From Bacteroidota bacterium (GTDB lineage: Bacteria; Bacteroidota; Bacteroidia; Chitinophagales; Chitinophagaceae): a stretch of DNA of 64,000 nucleotides. Made by a program: the position numbers and the translations under genes. The DNA lies in the NCBI GenBank assembly GCA_018268055.1, contig JAFDXF010000086.1, positions 124,001 through 188,000 on the forward strand, written 5' to 3'. The notes beneath the pieces were generated by a model. That model did not search any database and was not told the DNA's origin. It saw only the letters and a list, made by a program, of their open reading frames with translations. Positions 8,814-18,621 of this stretch are shown piece after piece; the first letter of the stretch is position 1; every line of letters starts with the position of its first letter.

Positions 8814-10287
8814 ATTCAGATACATACTCCAAATGCCGTTCTTCATTGTACTGCTACCTTTTTTTTATTTTTTACATAGGTGGTCAGAAAATTTTAGCCC
8901 ATTACTTTTTAAAGAAGTCCTTTCATTATCAATGTATAACACAGTTTTCTCAATTGGTTTAACATTAATCGCTTTTCTCTTTTATAAGAATTTTCAAAAG
9001 GCCGCAATTACCGCATTTACATTAATAGTTGTTGAATTTTTCTTTATAAATTTCTTTAGCTTATTCAGAGGCAATCAAATACTTCAGTTCCTTTCACGTT
9101 TTAGTTTTTCAATACCAATAACTTTTGTTTTAATAATATTTATACTATGCATACTCAAAAAAACAAAAAGAGACCTTTCGAGAGTAAGCGGTTATCTGAA
9201 CTTACTGTTAGTAGTACTGATAATCATTGATGGTGTATCAATTTTCAATCAAAGCATACAAGACGATAAACGCATTGCACTTACTGAAATGAAGCAACAG
9301 TTAAATAAATGCGACAGTTGCGCTAAGCCGGATATTTATTTGATAGTAGTTGATGAATATGCCGGCGAGCAACAATTAATAGAGTATTTCAAATATGACA
9401 ATTCGCAATTTTACTCTGCTCTTTCCCAAAGAGACTTTCATATAGTTCAACATTCAAAATCTAACTATAACTCAACAATTTATTCAATGGCGTCAATGTT
9501 CGCCATGACATATTTAAGTGATTTAGGTAGTCACCCCATTGAAAACTATAAGGATATGCTCTATTGCAGAGCATTAGTCAAGAAAAATAATTTTACGAAC
9601 TTTCTTGAAAGTAAAGAAGGATATAATATTTTTAACTACTCCTTTTTTGATATTGGAAATAAGAAAAGAGCAACACAGAATATGTTTACCACAGAACGGA
9701 ACATATTATCCGGAATTACACTCACCAATCGACTCGAGTATATTTTTGGAGCACGCCTTGCATCCGAAAAGAAACTATTGGAAATTAAGCTACAAGAGAA
9801 AAAAGAAAATGAAAATTTAGAATATATGTTGCAACAAGCTATATCTAACACGCAAACAAATTCTAAACCAAAATTTGTTTATACCCATTTCAATATGCCA
9901 CATTGGCCTTATTATTTTGACTCTACCGGAATCGCTATTTCTCCTGATAAACTTACAGAGGCATTTAAAACTGATAAATCTGCATATATCCAGTATTTGA
10001 AATATGTTAACCGTAAATTACTTTATCTAATTGACCAAATAAAACAAAAGTCGTTAAACCCACCTGTTATCATACTCCTCAGTGATCACGGCTTTAGGCA
10101 GATATCATCTGAAGAAAATAAGGATCTATACTTTATGAATCTGAATGCTATTCTACTCCCTTCGAAAGATTATAGTCAATTTAAAGACGGCATCAGTAAC
10201 GTAAATGAATTTAGAGCTCTTTTAAATACTATCTTCAATCAGAACCTAACAATATTAAAAGACAGCACACAGTATATTAAGAACTAA
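8803..10287 (+). CDS. Membrane-anchored sulfatase/phosphoethanolamine-transferase-like protein
   Basis: 494 aa. Four or five N-terminal transmembrane helices (to about residue 165) are followed by a large extracytoplasmic domain of the alkaline-phosphatase/sulfatase fold. Metal-site signatures are IYLIVVDEYAG (first Asp), NYNSTIYSMAS (nucleophile Thr/Ser region) and LLSDHGFR (Asp-His). Such proteins transfer phospho-head-groups to glycans or lipids (EptA or LtaS type), though some only bind. Substrate is unknown. It overlaps the methyltransferase stop. The 143 bp after it hold no recognisable signal. Confidence 0.75.
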   Translation: MKSKFRYILQMPFFIVLLPFFYFLHRWSENFSPLLFKEVLSLSMYNTVFSIGLTLIAFLFYKNFQKAAITAFTLIVVEFFFINFFSLFRGNQILQFLSRFSFSIPITFVLIIFILCILKKTKRDLSRVSGYLNLLLVVLIIIDGVSIFNQSIQDDKRIALTEMKQQLNKCDSCAKPDIYLIVVDEYAGEQQLIEYFKYDNSQFYSALSQRDFHIVQHSKSNYNSTIYSMASMFAMTYLSDLGSHPIENYKDMLYCRALVKKNNFTNFLESKEGYNIFNYSFFDIGNKKRATQNMFTTERNILSGITLTNRLEYIFGARLASEKKLLEIKLQEKKENENLEYMLQQAISNTQTNSKPKFVYTHFNMPHWPYYFDSTGIAISPDKLTEAFKTDKSAYIQYLKYVNRKLLYLIDQIKQKSLNPPVIILLSDHGFRQISSEENKDLYFMNLNAILLPSKDYSQFKDGISNVNEFRALLNTIFNQNLTILKDSTQYIKN

Positions 10288-10430
10288 TCACAACGAGTAC
10301 TTCTCTAAAATATTTTTATTTTTTATACCCAAAATTTACCGCAGCCTTAAAGGAAACGAACTTTCTCTTATGGTTTTCATCTATACAGTCATTATCTTAC
10401 ATCCTAATTTATTTATAGACAGTTTTTATA

Positions 10431-12023
10431 ATGCTAAAGCAAATCTTTTCCGATAAAAAAATATCTTTTTTAGTCATTTTACTGGCTGTAGTGGCTCGCA
10501 TTATTCAATTGATTTATTTTTTTAATATCCGTGTAGATGGGATGTATCAGGCATTGGCTACACAAAATTTTGTCACAGGTCATGGCTTTAGCAATTCTTT
10601 CGTATCACCATCAAACCTATCTTCCATTATTTATGAACCGCAAATAAACTGGCCACCGGGATATTCATTATTACTCTCACCTTTTTATCTTTTATTAAAC
10701 AATAACTATATCTATGCCGGCATAGCTCTTGATATTCTTGCAGCAATTGCACTCATTTTCATTGCAAGAAAAATATTAAGAATACTTTCCACCCAAGAAT
10801 ACATCATCAACCTATTTACATTGATGATGGCTTTTTATATTTATCCTTTCTATTTTATTTGTTCTTCAGATGCCATTGCCATCACCTTTTTTACATTAGC
10901 CATTTATCATACATTGAAGCTATTTATATCTTCAAAAGAAAAAACTAAGTCATTCATCATTATTGCAATTGGCCTTACCCTTTCAGGATTGATAAAGTAT
11001 TTATTCATCCCTATCGTTTTTGTAGTTCCTATATTTTTATATTGGCGAGGTTATACTGATAAAAATATTTCACTAAAGAAAAGTGGCACACTCCTATTCG
11101 GTACATTATTTTTATTGTTAGGCAGTTTATTACTCTGGCAAAAACTAAACAGTGGCTCTGCTACTTATATCAGTTCTACCGAGCGAGGTTTTTATCCTGA
11201 AAATATATTAAATACCTATCCTGCATTATCTGCTTCTGTAATTAGTCCCGAAACAATTGATTTGAGCATTGCAGCCAGTCAAAACACCAGTAATATTATA
11301 TTTAGGCTTTCCCAAATCATACATTTTATTTTACTAGTTGTAGGTATCGCATATTTAATTCGTTACATAAAACGAAAAAAACAAACATTACAACAAAACT
11401 TCTTTTATTTAAGTGTGCTGATTTCTATAAGTATCATCATTCTTCTTTCTATTATTTCACTTTTTGTCGGCAAAGAAGAAAACATACCCGGCCATTGGTG
11501 GACTTATGTAGAAGATTCAAGATATTACGGACTACTAATTATATTAATGCAACTATCTATTTTTACATTTCTTTCTTTAAATAAATCTTACTTTATCAAA
11601 GCAAAATATATTATTGTTATTGCCTTCCTCTTTTTTTTACCTGAAACATTGCGTGGTATCATTTTTACAGGCAATAGAATTTTAAAAGCCGGAAGTGAAG
11701 AATACAGTTGGCAATATGAGAAGAGTATTCAAGACTATTCTAAAGAATTAATGGATAGTCAACTAAAGAAATATCCTGAAGCTAAGGCAGCAGTGACAGG
11801 CAATTCCTATTATATGTACTACCGCATTGGCATGAGTAATGGAATTCCTGTAATGAACGACACAAAAACACTAAATAATGTTACCGCTCTGAATGCAAAG
11901 CACCCTACTTTACTCTTTATTGTTGAGGATGAAAATAATCCATTGGCGAAACCTGAAAATTCCGAGCTAATCGGTTATTTTAGAGGTTATACTTTTTATA
12001 TGATTTATGTCCAGCCACATTAA
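10431..12023 (+). CDS. GT-C-fold glycosyltransferase (ArnT/PMT-like), polytopic membrane protein
   Basis: 530 aa with about 11 membrane helices. The first outer loop VDGMYQALATQNFVTGHG carries the acidic residue typical of lipid-phosphate-sugar-dependent GT-C enzymes. INWPPGYSLLLSPFYLL matches the second conserved loop of GT39/GT83 relatives. It probably moves a sugar from a polyprenyl phosphate donor to a periplasmic acceptor. Its 3' end overlaps the GT2 gene by 17 bp. The GT2 could make the lipid-linked donor. Confidence 0.78.
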   Translation: MLKQIFSDKKISFLVILLAVVARIIQLIYFFNIRVDGMYQALATQNFVTGHGFSNSFVSPSNLSSIIYEPQINWPPGYSLLLSPFYLLLNNNYIYAGIALDILAAIALIFIARKILRILSTQEYIINLFTLMMAFYIYPFYFICSSDAIAITFFTLAIYHTLKLFISSKEKTKSFIIIAIGLTLSGLIKYLFIPIVFVVPIFLYWRGYTDKNISLKKSGTLLFGTLFLLLGSLLLWQKLNSGSATYISSTERGFYPENILNTYPALSASVISPETIDLSIAASQNTSNIIFRLSQIIHFILLVVGIAYLIRYIKRKKQTLQQNFFYLSVLISISIIILLSIISLFVGKEENIPGHWWTYVEDSRYYGLLIILMQLSIFTFLSLNKSYFIKAKYIIVIAFLFFLPETLRGIIFTGNRILKAGSEEYSWQYEKSIQDYSKELMDSQLKKYPEAKAAVTGNSYYMYYRIGMSNGIPVMNDTKTLNNVTALNAKHPTLLFIVEDENNPLAKPENSELIGYFRGYTFYMIYVQPH

Positions 12024-12702
12024 TCCATCAGAAGTTTATGTAGTAGTACCTGCTTACAATGAGCAAGCGGTAATTCGTAATGTAATTAGCGAGTTGGTTT
12101 CGTGTCTTTATAATATTGTCGTAGTGGATGATGGCTCACAAGAGACATTAAATAATTATTTACACGACTTACCGGTTTTCCTTCTACATCACGAAATAAA
12201 TTTAGGACAAGGCGCTGCTTTACAAACAGGAATTGAATTTGCGAAAGAAAAGAATGCAAAATATATCATCACCTTTGATGCTGACGGGCAACATAGTGCC
12301 GCAGATATAGAACAGTTGCTTGAACCATTGAAAGAGAATAAAGCAGATATCACATTAGGTTCTCGGTTTATTGAAGGAGCGCAACACAATATGAGTAACA
12401 AAAGAAAACAAACTTTGCAAATAGCACGTTTCATCAATTATCTTTTTACCGGCCTTAAACTTACAGATGCGCATAACGGCTTACGAGCATTCAATCAAAA
12501 AGCATTTGCTAATATCAAAATAAAAGAAAACGGAATGGCTCATGCTACCGAATTTTTATCGTTCATTAAGAAAAATAAGTTAAGATATAAAGAGATTCCT
12601 GTAACCATTCGTTACACAGATTATTCAAAAAAGAAAGGCTCAACAATCTGGAGTGGTTTTAGAATATTTTTTGACCTACTTTTAAACAAAATATTCGGAT
12701 GA
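12007..12702 (+). CDS. Family 2 glycosyltransferase (polyprenyl-phosphate sugar synthase-like)
   Basis: 231 aa GT-A fold. VVVPAYNEQAVI, VVDDGS and the metal-binding FDADGQH are in order, then GSRFIEG and HNGLRAFN. The lack of C-terminal membrane helices and its size fit DPM1/dolichyl-phosphate-mannose-synthase-like enzymes. It overlaps the GT-C gene upstream and the DUF2304 gene downstream (4 bp). The GT2-DUF2304-GT-C set is a recurrent arrangement for lipid-linked sugar production and transfer. Confidence 0.88.
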   Translation: MSSHINPSEVYVVVPAYNEQAVIRNVISELVSCLYNIVVVDDGSQETLNNYLHDLPVFLLHHEINLGQGAALQTGIEFAKEKNAKYIITFDADGQHSAADIEQLLEPLKENKADITLGSRFIEGAQHNMSNKRKQTLQIARFINYLFTGLKLTDAHNGLRAFNQKAFANIKIKENGMAHATEFLSFIKKNKLRYKEIPVTIRYTDYSKKKGSTIWSGFRIFFDLLLNKIFG

Positions 12703-13031
12703 ATGCAATTCAAATCTTATTGATTGGTGGCGTGATAGCTATATTTATTTATTATATAGCTCGTTTTCGTAGCGCATTAGTTGATTTGATAATTCTATCG
12801 TTATTTTCTATAGCAGCAATTTTCTTCATCTTATATCCCGATGAGACTACTGTCATCGCCAATAAACTGGGAGTTCAACGAGGTGCTGATTTATTGTTCT
12901 ATTGCTGCATTTTATTTTTTCTATTTATAGTAGTAAAGCTTTTTGCACGGGTGAGAAGGTTGGAACAAAAATTAACAGAAGTTATCAGACAGCGAGCCAA
13001 AGATGAAGCAACAGTACCAAAAGATCATTAG
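12699..13031 (+). CDS. DUF2304 small membrane protein
   Basis: 110 aa with three hydrophobic helices and a charged coiled-coil-like tail (RVRRLEQKLTEVIRQR). LIILSLFSIAAIFFILYPDE and LGVQRGADLLFY are characteristic of the DUF2304 family, usually partnered with GT2 enzymes. Probably it anchors or regulates the glycosyltransferase encoded just upstream, with which it overlaps by 4 bp. Confidence 0.85.
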   Translation: MNAIQILLIGGVIAIFIYYIARFRSALVDLIILSLFSIAAIFFILYPDETTVIANKLGVQRGADLLFYCCILFFLFIVVKLFARVRRLEQKLTEVIRQRAKDEATVPKDH

Positions 13032-13094
13032 CACTTGATTCAATCCTTTTAAAAAAAAATTAACCCTTACTTTTGCAATCATTAATTTCAATCA

Positions 13095-13730
13095 ATGTTT
13101 GACCCCAAAAAAATTTTAGTATTAGCTTCTCATACCGATGATGGCGAACAAGGCTGCGGCGGAAGTATCGCCAAGTTTATCGCTGAAAATAAAGAAGTTT
13201 ATTATGCTGCATTTTCTACTTGTGAGCAATCATTGCCCGAAGGCTTTCCGTCCAATACATTAGAAACAGAATGTAAAGCAGCGGTAAAAAAATTAGGCAT
13301 TGAAAGTAAAAATTTATTCATCTATAATTATCCTGTTCGTCATTTTAAATCAAAAAGACAAGACATATTGGAGGATATAACAAAACTTAAAAAACAAATT
13401 CAACCGGATCTGGTTTTGATTCCAAGCGCTACAGATATGCATCAAGATCATGAAGTGATACATAAAGAAGCATTAAGAGCTTTCAAGCATACCACACTTT
13501 TGGGTTATGAACTTCCTTGGAATAACAATGATTTCAATAATACACTTTTCATCAATCTTTCAACTGATGATATTGATAAAAAAATAGCATCCATTAAAGA
13601 ATATAAATCTCAAACAAACAGAAATTATATGCAGGCAGATTTTACAAAAGGATTAGCCAGAGTAAGAGGCGTGCAAGCCAATTGCGAATATGCCGAAGCA
13701 TTTGAAGTATATAGATTTATTATAAAATAA
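13095..13730 (+). CDS. PIG-L family deacetylase (LmbE-like)
   Basis: 211-aa zinc-dependent N-acetyl-sugar deacetylase. The metal motif reads SHTDDGEQGCGG (variant of AHPDD) near the N-terminus. The second metal ligand region is PSATDMHQDHEVIHKEALR. Position after the glycan genes suggests a nucleotide- or lipid-sugar substrate, though related enzymes act on other compounds. TACTTTTG at 13068-13075 fits the Bacteroidota -7 element, so it may have its own promoter. Confidence 0.88.
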   Translation: MFDPKKILVLASHTDDGEQGCGGSIAKFIAENKEVYYAAFSTCEQSLPEGFPSNTLETECKAAVKKLGIESKNLFIYNYPVRHFKSKRQDILEDITKLKKQIQPDLVLIPSATDMHQDHEVIHKEALRAFKHTTLLGYELPWNNNDFNNTLFINLSTDDIDKKIASIKEYKSQTNRNYMQADFTKGLARVRGVQANCEYAEAFEVYRFIIK

Positions 13731-13770
13731 AAAAAAATGCTTTTCATTGACATCTGTCTTTGAAAAGCAT
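13726..13770 (-). terminator. Terminator of accC
   Basis: On the minus strand ATGCTTTTCA (13770-13761) pairs with TGAAAAGCAT (13746-13737), with a 14-nt loop, and runs into a T-tract (A-run 13728-13736 on the + strand). It lies between the convergent PIG-L and accC genes. Confidence 0.72.
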
Positions 13771-13795
13771 CAGTTATATATTAACAAAAGATCTA

Positions 13796-15133
13796 TTATT
13801 TCAACTCAAACGTTTCAAGAAACTTAGTATTGAAATCTCCTGCACGAAAACGTTCATCCTGCATTAATTGTAAATGAAAAGGAATCGTGGTCTTCACACC
13901 TTCAATAACATACTCGCTCAAAGCACGATACATTGTATCTATTGCTTCCTGTCTTGTTTGTGCAACAGTTATCAACTTTCCGATCATTGAATCGTAGTAC
14001 GGAGGAATGACATAACCTGCGTAGATATGACTGTCCACACGAACACCATGACCACCCGGCTGATGCAATACGGTTATTTTTCCGGGAGAAGGACGGAAAT
14101 CATTGTATGGATCTTCTGCATTAATGCGACATTCAATTGCATGCATCAAAGGCACATAGTCTTTTCCTGATATTTTATAACCTGCGGCGATCAATATTTG
14201 TTCTTTTATTAAATCGTAATTAATCACTTCTTCGGTTACGCAATGTTCTACTTGAATACGAGTATTCATTTCCATAAAATAGAAATTGCGATGCTTATCC
14301 ACCAAAAATTCAATTGTACCTACGCTTTCATAATTAATAGCAGAAGCAGCTTTTTTTGCAGCTTCACCCATTTTATAACGAAGTTCATCGGTCATAAAAG
14401 GCGAAGGCGATTCTTCAACCAATTTTTGGTGCCTGCGTTGAATAGAACAGTCTCTTTCCCCTAAATGACAAACGGTTCCAAATTGGTCGCCTGCAATTTG
14501 TATTTCAATATGGCGAGGTTCTTCTACAAACTTCTCCATATAAAGACCGTCATTCTTGAAAGCGGCGGCTGCTTCAGTTTTTGCAGATTCATAAGCTTTT
14601 TGCAATTCACTTTCTTCCCAAACTAAACGCATGCCCTTTCCACCACCGCCGGCAGTTGCTTTCATCATGATAGGATAACCTATTTCACGAGCAAGGCTTT
14701 TTGCATGTTCGTAGTTTTGTAATAATCCTTCGCCACCGGGTACAACAGGCACTCCGGCTTTTATCATTGTTTCTTTTGCAGTTATTTTATCGCCCATAGC
14801 ATTAATCATATCTGCAGTGGGTCCGATAAATTTAATTCCGCTATTGGCGCATATAGAAGAAAATTTTGCATTCTCTGCAAGAAAACCATAACCCGGATGT
14901 ATGGCATCTGCATTGGTAATTTCTGCAGCAGCCATTATATGTGGTACATTTAGATAAGAGTCGGCGCTTTTAGGGCCACCGATACAAACTGCTTCATCAG
15001 CAAATTTTACGTGCAAACTATCACGGTCTGCAGTAGAATATACAGCAACAGTCTTGATACCCATTTCTCTTGCTGTACGAATAACTCTTAATGCAATTTC
15101 ACCTCTGTTGGCAATCAGGATTTTTTTAAACAC
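13796..15133 (-). CDS. accC: Acetyl-CoA carboxylase, biotin carboxylase subunit
   Basis: ATP-grasp enzyme that carboxylates biotin on AccB, the first half-reaction of malonyl-CoA synthesis. 445 aa, normal length. It starts [20 protein letters not shown]. The glycine-rich ATP loop [13 protein letters not shown], the [11 protein letters not shown] segment, [12 protein letters not shown] and the C-terminal TTIPFH motif are all present. It follows accB by 50 bp in the usual Bacteroidota order efp-accB-accC. Confidence 0.97.
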   Translation of the reverse strand: MFKKILIANRGEIALRVIRTAREMGIKTVAVYSTADRDSLHVKFADEAVCIGGPKSADSYLNVPHIMAAAEITNADAIHPGYGFLAENAKFSSICANSGIKFIGPTADMINAMGDKITAKETMIKAGVPVVPGGEGLLQNYEHAKSLAREIGYPIMMKATAGGGGKGMRLVWEESELQKAYESAKTEAAAAFKNDGLYMEKFVEEPRHIEIQIAGDQFGTVCHLGERDCSIQRRHQKLVEESPSPFMTDELRYKMGEAAKKAASAINYESVGTIEFLVDKHRNFYFMEMNTRIQVEHCVTEEVINYDLIKEQILIAAGYKISGKDYVPLMHAIECRINAEDPYNDFRPSPGKITVLHQPGGHGVRVDSHIYAGYVIPPYYDSMIGKLITVAQTRQEAIDTMYRALSEYVIEGVKTTIPFHLQLMQDERFRAGDFNTKFLETFELK

Positions 15134-15183
15134 AAAGAAGTATTTAAGATGAATAATGAATTAAACAAAAGAACACCGCATTA

Positions 15184-15678
15184 TTAAGCAGGCTCTACTA
15201 AAAACAATGGCTGATCGTATTCTACCGGCGAAGCATCGTCCACCAATACTTTAACAATACGACCTTTCACTTCACTTTCAATTTCATTGAATAGCTTCAT
15301 GGCCTCTATGATGCATACTACTGTGCCGGCTGCTACTTCTGAGCCCACTTCTACAAAATTGGGTTTATCAGGAGAGGCTTTGCGATAGAATGTACCAATC
15401 ATTGGGCTTTTAATTGTAATGGTATTGGCAGATACTGCCGGAGTAGCTTCATTTGCTTTTGGCTTTTCAGCAGCAGGCAACGATGGCATTGCAGCAGGAG
15501 CCGCAATCGGTGCAGCAGATGGAAATGGAGCCTGAGCAACTGTAGAAGAAACAATTTGTGTAATATTTTCTTCTTTCTGTTTTACTGTTACTTTAAAGTC
15601 TTTTTGTTCAATTGTTACTTCACCGATATTGGACTTATTAACCATTTTAATAAGTTCTTGTATTTGTTTGAAATCCAT
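15184..15678 (-). CDS. accB: Acetyl-CoA carboxylase, biotin carboxyl carrier protein
   Basis: Carrier of the biotin arm. The C-terminal biotinyl domain holds the EAMKLFNEIE motif, with the biotinylated Lys at residue 131 counted from the upstream ATG at 15687 (128 from the chosen start). A flexible Ala/Pro-rich linker lies at about residues 48-85. The start MDFKQIQELIKMV (15678) matches the family better than the ATG three codons upstream. It is in an operon with accC. Confidence 0.96.
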   Translation of the reverse strand: MDFKQIQELIKMVNKSNIGEVTIEQKDFKVTVKQKEENITQIVSSTVAQAPFPSAAPIAAPAAMPSLPAAEKPKANEATPAVSANTITIKSPMIGTFYRKASPDKPNFVEVGSEVAAGTVVCIIEAMKLFNEIESEVKGRIVKVLVDDASPVEYDQPLFLVEPA

Positions 15679-15807
15679 GCTTTTCAATTTTGTAAAAGTT
15701 TGATTTGTAAAGATAGATTGAGGCGGCTAAGGTAATAAAATCAAATTTAGAAATAAGACAATTTTTAGGTATTTTAAGCAAAATTTGGTCAAATTATCAA
15801 CAAAATA

Positions 15808-15831
15808 GCCCGAAAAAGTATGATTTCGGGC
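15808..15831 (-). terminator. Hairpin after efp
   Basis: GCCCGAAA (15808-15815) and TTTCGGGC (15824-15831) form an 8-bp stem with an 8-nt loop. On the minus strand it follows the efp stop by 24 bp and is followed by TATTTTG, a weak T-tract. It may attenuate rather than stop transcription into accB. Confidence 0.55.
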
Positions 15832-15854
15832 CAAATTCAATTTGTTTCAAAGAA

Positions 15855-16421
15855 TTATTCTTTTACTCTTTCTACATACTCACCTGTTTTAGTGTTGATA
15901 CGAATCAACTCTCCTTCATTCACAAACAGAGGCACACCTAATGTGGCACCTGTTTCCAGTGTAGCAGGCTTTAAAGTACGAGTAGCAGTGTCGCCTCTTA
16001 AACCCGGCTCTGTATAAGTAACTTGTAAAACAATTTTATCAGGTAATTCTGCACCAAGTATTTGATCGTTATCAGTATTGACAAGCACACCAACTTCTTG
16101 GCCTTCTTTCAGATATTGAGGTGCATCTATTACGCTTTCCTGCAATGCTATCTGCTCAAAAGTTTCATTGTCCATAAAATTATAACCTGTATCATCCTTA
16201 TATAGGAATTGATAATAACGTCTTTCGACTCTTACCGGATAAATATTATCACCGGAGTTCCATGTTTTTTCAATTGAGCGGCTATTGTCCACTCCTTTTA
16301 ATTTTGCCCACACTTTGGCAGCTGCACGAGCAGTTTTATTTTCGCCAAATTCTACTACGCTGTATAGACTGCCATCCAGATTGAGAATCATTCCACGGCT
16401 GATATCTGATGTATTTGCCAT
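15855..16421 (-). CDS. efp: Elongation factor P
   Basis: Relieves ribosome stalling at polyproline. From the ATG at 16421 the product is 188 aa, the canonical length. An in-frame ATG 27 bp upstream would only add a basic leader. EF-P signatures in the second and third domains are clear (RVERRYYQFLYKDDTGYNFMDN, and GLRGDTATRTLKPATLETG). The modification loop of domain I reads ENKTARAAAKVWAKLKG: the tip position is Arg32, and the usual KPGKG(Q/P)AF context is absent. See finding. Confidence 0.95.
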   Translation of the reverse strand: MANTSDISRGMILNLDGSLYSVVEFGENKTARAAAKVWAKLKGVDNSRSIEKTWNSGDNIYPVRVERRYYQFLYKDDTGYNFMDNETFEQIALQESVIDAPQYLKEGQEVGVLVNTDNDQILGAELPDKIVLQVTYTEPGLRGDTATRTLKPATLETGATLGVPLFVNEGELIRINTKTGEYVERVKE

Positions 16422-16628
16422 TAGTTTTAATTTTTTTTGAGGCGGCAAAGATAAGACTGTCCTCTTTTACTACAAAGCAAAAGATATGATGCGGGCAACT
16501 TTGTAATTAACATTCTCGTCACTTATGATATCGTAAATATTATTTTATTTTGACCTAAATAAATGGAGCACACTTAAATGGAGTCTATTTTCAATGATAA
16601 ATTACTAAAAAATAAATCATTTAATGAT

Positions 16629-17141
16629 ATGAGGCAGATAGTTACCACTTTAGCATTGATTGCAATCACAATTGCTTCATTTGGCCAATCAGATACCATA
16701 AAAGCACCTTATTTGCAAGTGCCTATTTTCCCCCCGGTGAAATTGACCCTTGCCAATAATACCTATTTTACAAAAGCCAACTTGCCACTTAAAAAGCCAA
16801 CTATGCTCATGGTATTTAACCCCGAATGTGAGCATTGCCAACATGAAACAGAAGAAATGATCAAACATATAGATTGGTTTGATGGATGCACTATTGTAAT
16901 GTCCACATCGCAACCCAGGGATAGTATGATAAAGTTCATTGATAAATATAAATTGGCCGATCATCCAAATATCATTGTTGGCCGCGATGAACAGTTTTTC
17001 CTTTACTCTTATTATGCAATAAGGAGTTTGCCCTTTCTTGCATTTTATGATAAAAACAAAAAATTAATATCCGTATCAAGGGGCACATTGCCAATAGATA
17101 AAGTGGCAGAAGAGCTAAAGAAGCCGGCAATGAGTAAATAA
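16629..17141 (+). CDS. Secreted thioredoxin-fold protein
   Basis: About 170 aa from the ATG at 16629, which begins the signal peptide MRQIVTTLALIAITIASFGQ. An ATG 51 bp upstream would bury the signal peptide. A redox motif Cys-Glu-His-Cys follows the conserved FNPE strand (NPECEHCQHETEEM). A cis-Pro region (RSLPFLAFYDKNKKL) is present. It probably acts in periplasmic disulfide reduction or as a TlpA/AhpC-TSA relative. Partner is unknown. Confidence 0.8.
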   Translation: MRQIVTTLALIAITIASFGQSDTIKAPYLQVPIFPPVKLTLANNTYFTKANLPLKKPTMLMVFNPECEHCQHETEEMIKHIDWFDGCTIVMSTSQPRDSMIKFIDKYKLADHPNIIVGRDEQFFLYSYYAIRSLPFLAFYDKNKKLISVSRGTLPIDKVAEELKKPAMSK

Positions 17142-17204
17142 TACGACTTCTCTTTCTTATTTTTGCAGCGCAATATTTAATCCCTCAATTCAAAATTTTT
17201 TCAG

Positions 17205-18134
17205 ATGAAAATAACTGTTGTAGGTGCAGGTGCTGTAGGTGCTACCTGTGCCGATAATATAGCCCGTAAAGAACTGGCTACCGAACTCGTTTTATTAGAT
17301 ATCAAAGAAGGCTTCGCCGAAGGAAAAGCACAGGATATGATGCAAACGGCAGCCCTGCTTGGTTTTGACACACGTATTACCGGCAGCACAAATGATTACG
17401 CTAAAACCGCAAACAGTGATGTAGTCATCATTACTTCAGGTATTCCTCGTAAGCCGGGCATGACTCGTGAAGAACTCATTGGAACTAATGCAGGAATTGT
17501 GAAAACGGTTTGTGAAAATATTTTAAAACATTCACCCAATGCAATCATTGTAGTCATCAGTAATCCGATGGATACGATGACTTATCTGGCACTTACTTCT
17601 ACGGGTATTCCGAAGAACCGTATAATTGGTATGGGAGGAATTTTGGACAGCAGCCGATTCAAATATCAGTTGAGCCAACACTTGGCTTGCAGTCCTGCCG
17701 ACTTAAACGCTATCGTAGTAGGTGGCCACGGAGATACTACTATGATACCGCTTATCCGTCATGCAACATGGAATAGTGTTCCGGTTTCTAAATACTTATC
17801 TGCCGAACAACAAACCCAAATTGTAAATGACACAATGGTAGGCGGTGCAACATTGACAAAATTAATCGGCACTTCGGCATGGTATGCTCCCGGAGCAGCC
17901 GGAGCAGCATTGGCAGAAGCTATTGTAAGAGATGAGAAAAAATTATTCACTTGCTGTGTATCACTAGAAGGCGAATACGGACAAAAGGATATTTGCTTAG
18001 GCGTGCCTGTTGTTATAGGTAGAAACGGTTGGGAGAAAATAGTAGATATTGACCTGAATGATGAAGAAAAAGCTGCTTTCAATAAAAGTGCAGATGCCGT
18101 AAGAGCTATGAATGAGGTATTGAAAACGCTTTAA
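17205..18134 (+). CDS. mdh: Malate dehydrogenase (LDH-like type)
   Basis: NAD-dependent TCA-cycle enzyme, 309 aa. N-terminal Rossmann motif VVGAGAVGATCA, with Asp32 for NAD selection. The substrate loop IPRKPGMTREE carries Arg82 and Arg88, marking malate rather than lactate dehydrogenase. Arg151 and catalytic His175 (GGHGDT) are present. TATTTTTG at 17158-17165 fits a -7 element 40 bp upstream of the ATG, although I see no good -33 element. A terminator follows at 18165. Confidence 0.95.
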   Translation: MKITVVGAGAVGATCADNIARKELATELVLLDIKEGFAEGKAQDMMQTAALLGFDTRITGSTNDYAKTANSDVVIITSGIPRKPGMTREELIGTNAGIVKTVCENILKHSPNAIIVVISNPMDTMTYLALTSTGIPKNRIIGMGGILDSSRFKYQLSQHLACSPADLNAIVVGGHGDTTMIPLIRHATWNSVPVSKYLSAEQQTQIVNDTMVGGATLTKLIGTSAWYAPGAAGAALAEAIVRDEKKLFTCCVSLEGEYGQKDICLGVPVVIGRNGWEKIVDIDLNDEEKAAFNKSADAVRAMNEVLKTL

Positions 18135-18164
18135 AACTATTGAATATAATTTTAACGTAATTTG

Positions 18165-18190
18165 AGGTTGCTATTAGCAACCTTTTTTTA
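18165..18190 (+). terminator. Terminator of mdh
   Basis: GGTTGC (18166-18171), 5-nt loop TATTA, GCAACC (18177-18182), then seven T. The stem extends by one A-T pair. Confidence 0.8.
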
Positions 18191-18211
18191 TTTTAACCCG
18201 ACTAAAATTCT

Positions 18212-18616
18212 ATGATGCAAAAAATAGTAGTTACATTACTGATAGCCTTTATCGTAGTTCCGGCTTTTTCACAGAAAAAAGTAGAGAACATCTATTTTCA
18301 TCTCTATACAGATAGTCTTAAAAAAGGGCAACACAATTATATTAATGTTGATGGACAATTGGCTAACGGACGTTGGCTACCATTAACAACCAAAGACATT
18401 ACACTTTCATGCAAAGAAGCTGAATTTGATGGCAATGAGCTCATTATTCCAATTGATTTTAAAGAAGAAAAAGTAACTGTATCAGCAACTTTGAAAGCCA
18501 ACCCATCACTTACAATAGAAAAAACAATTTGGATCAAACAAAAACCCGATGAAGAATTTCTTCCTTCTGCAAAAGAGGTAATGCAAGGCAATAAAACTAA
18601 ATCCAAAAGAAACTAA
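18212..18616 (+). CDS. Secreted protein of unknown function
   Basis: 134 aa. Signal peptide at residues 1-21 (QKIVVTLLIAFIVVPAFSQ), then a small domain with alternating beta-strand character (ENIYFHLYTDSLKKGQHNYI) and a basic C-terminus. I recognise no family motif. It lies alone between the mdh terminator and the convergent fsa gene, with a 5-bp gap to fsa. Confidence 0.6.
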   Translation: MMQKIVVTLLIAFIVVPAFSQKKVENIYFHLYTDSLKKGQHNYINVDGQLANGRWLPLTTKDITLSCKEAEFDGNELIIPIDFKEEKVTVSATLKANPSLTIEKTIWIKQKPDEEFLPSAKEVMQGNKTKSKRN

Positions 18617-18621
18617 CAGAT

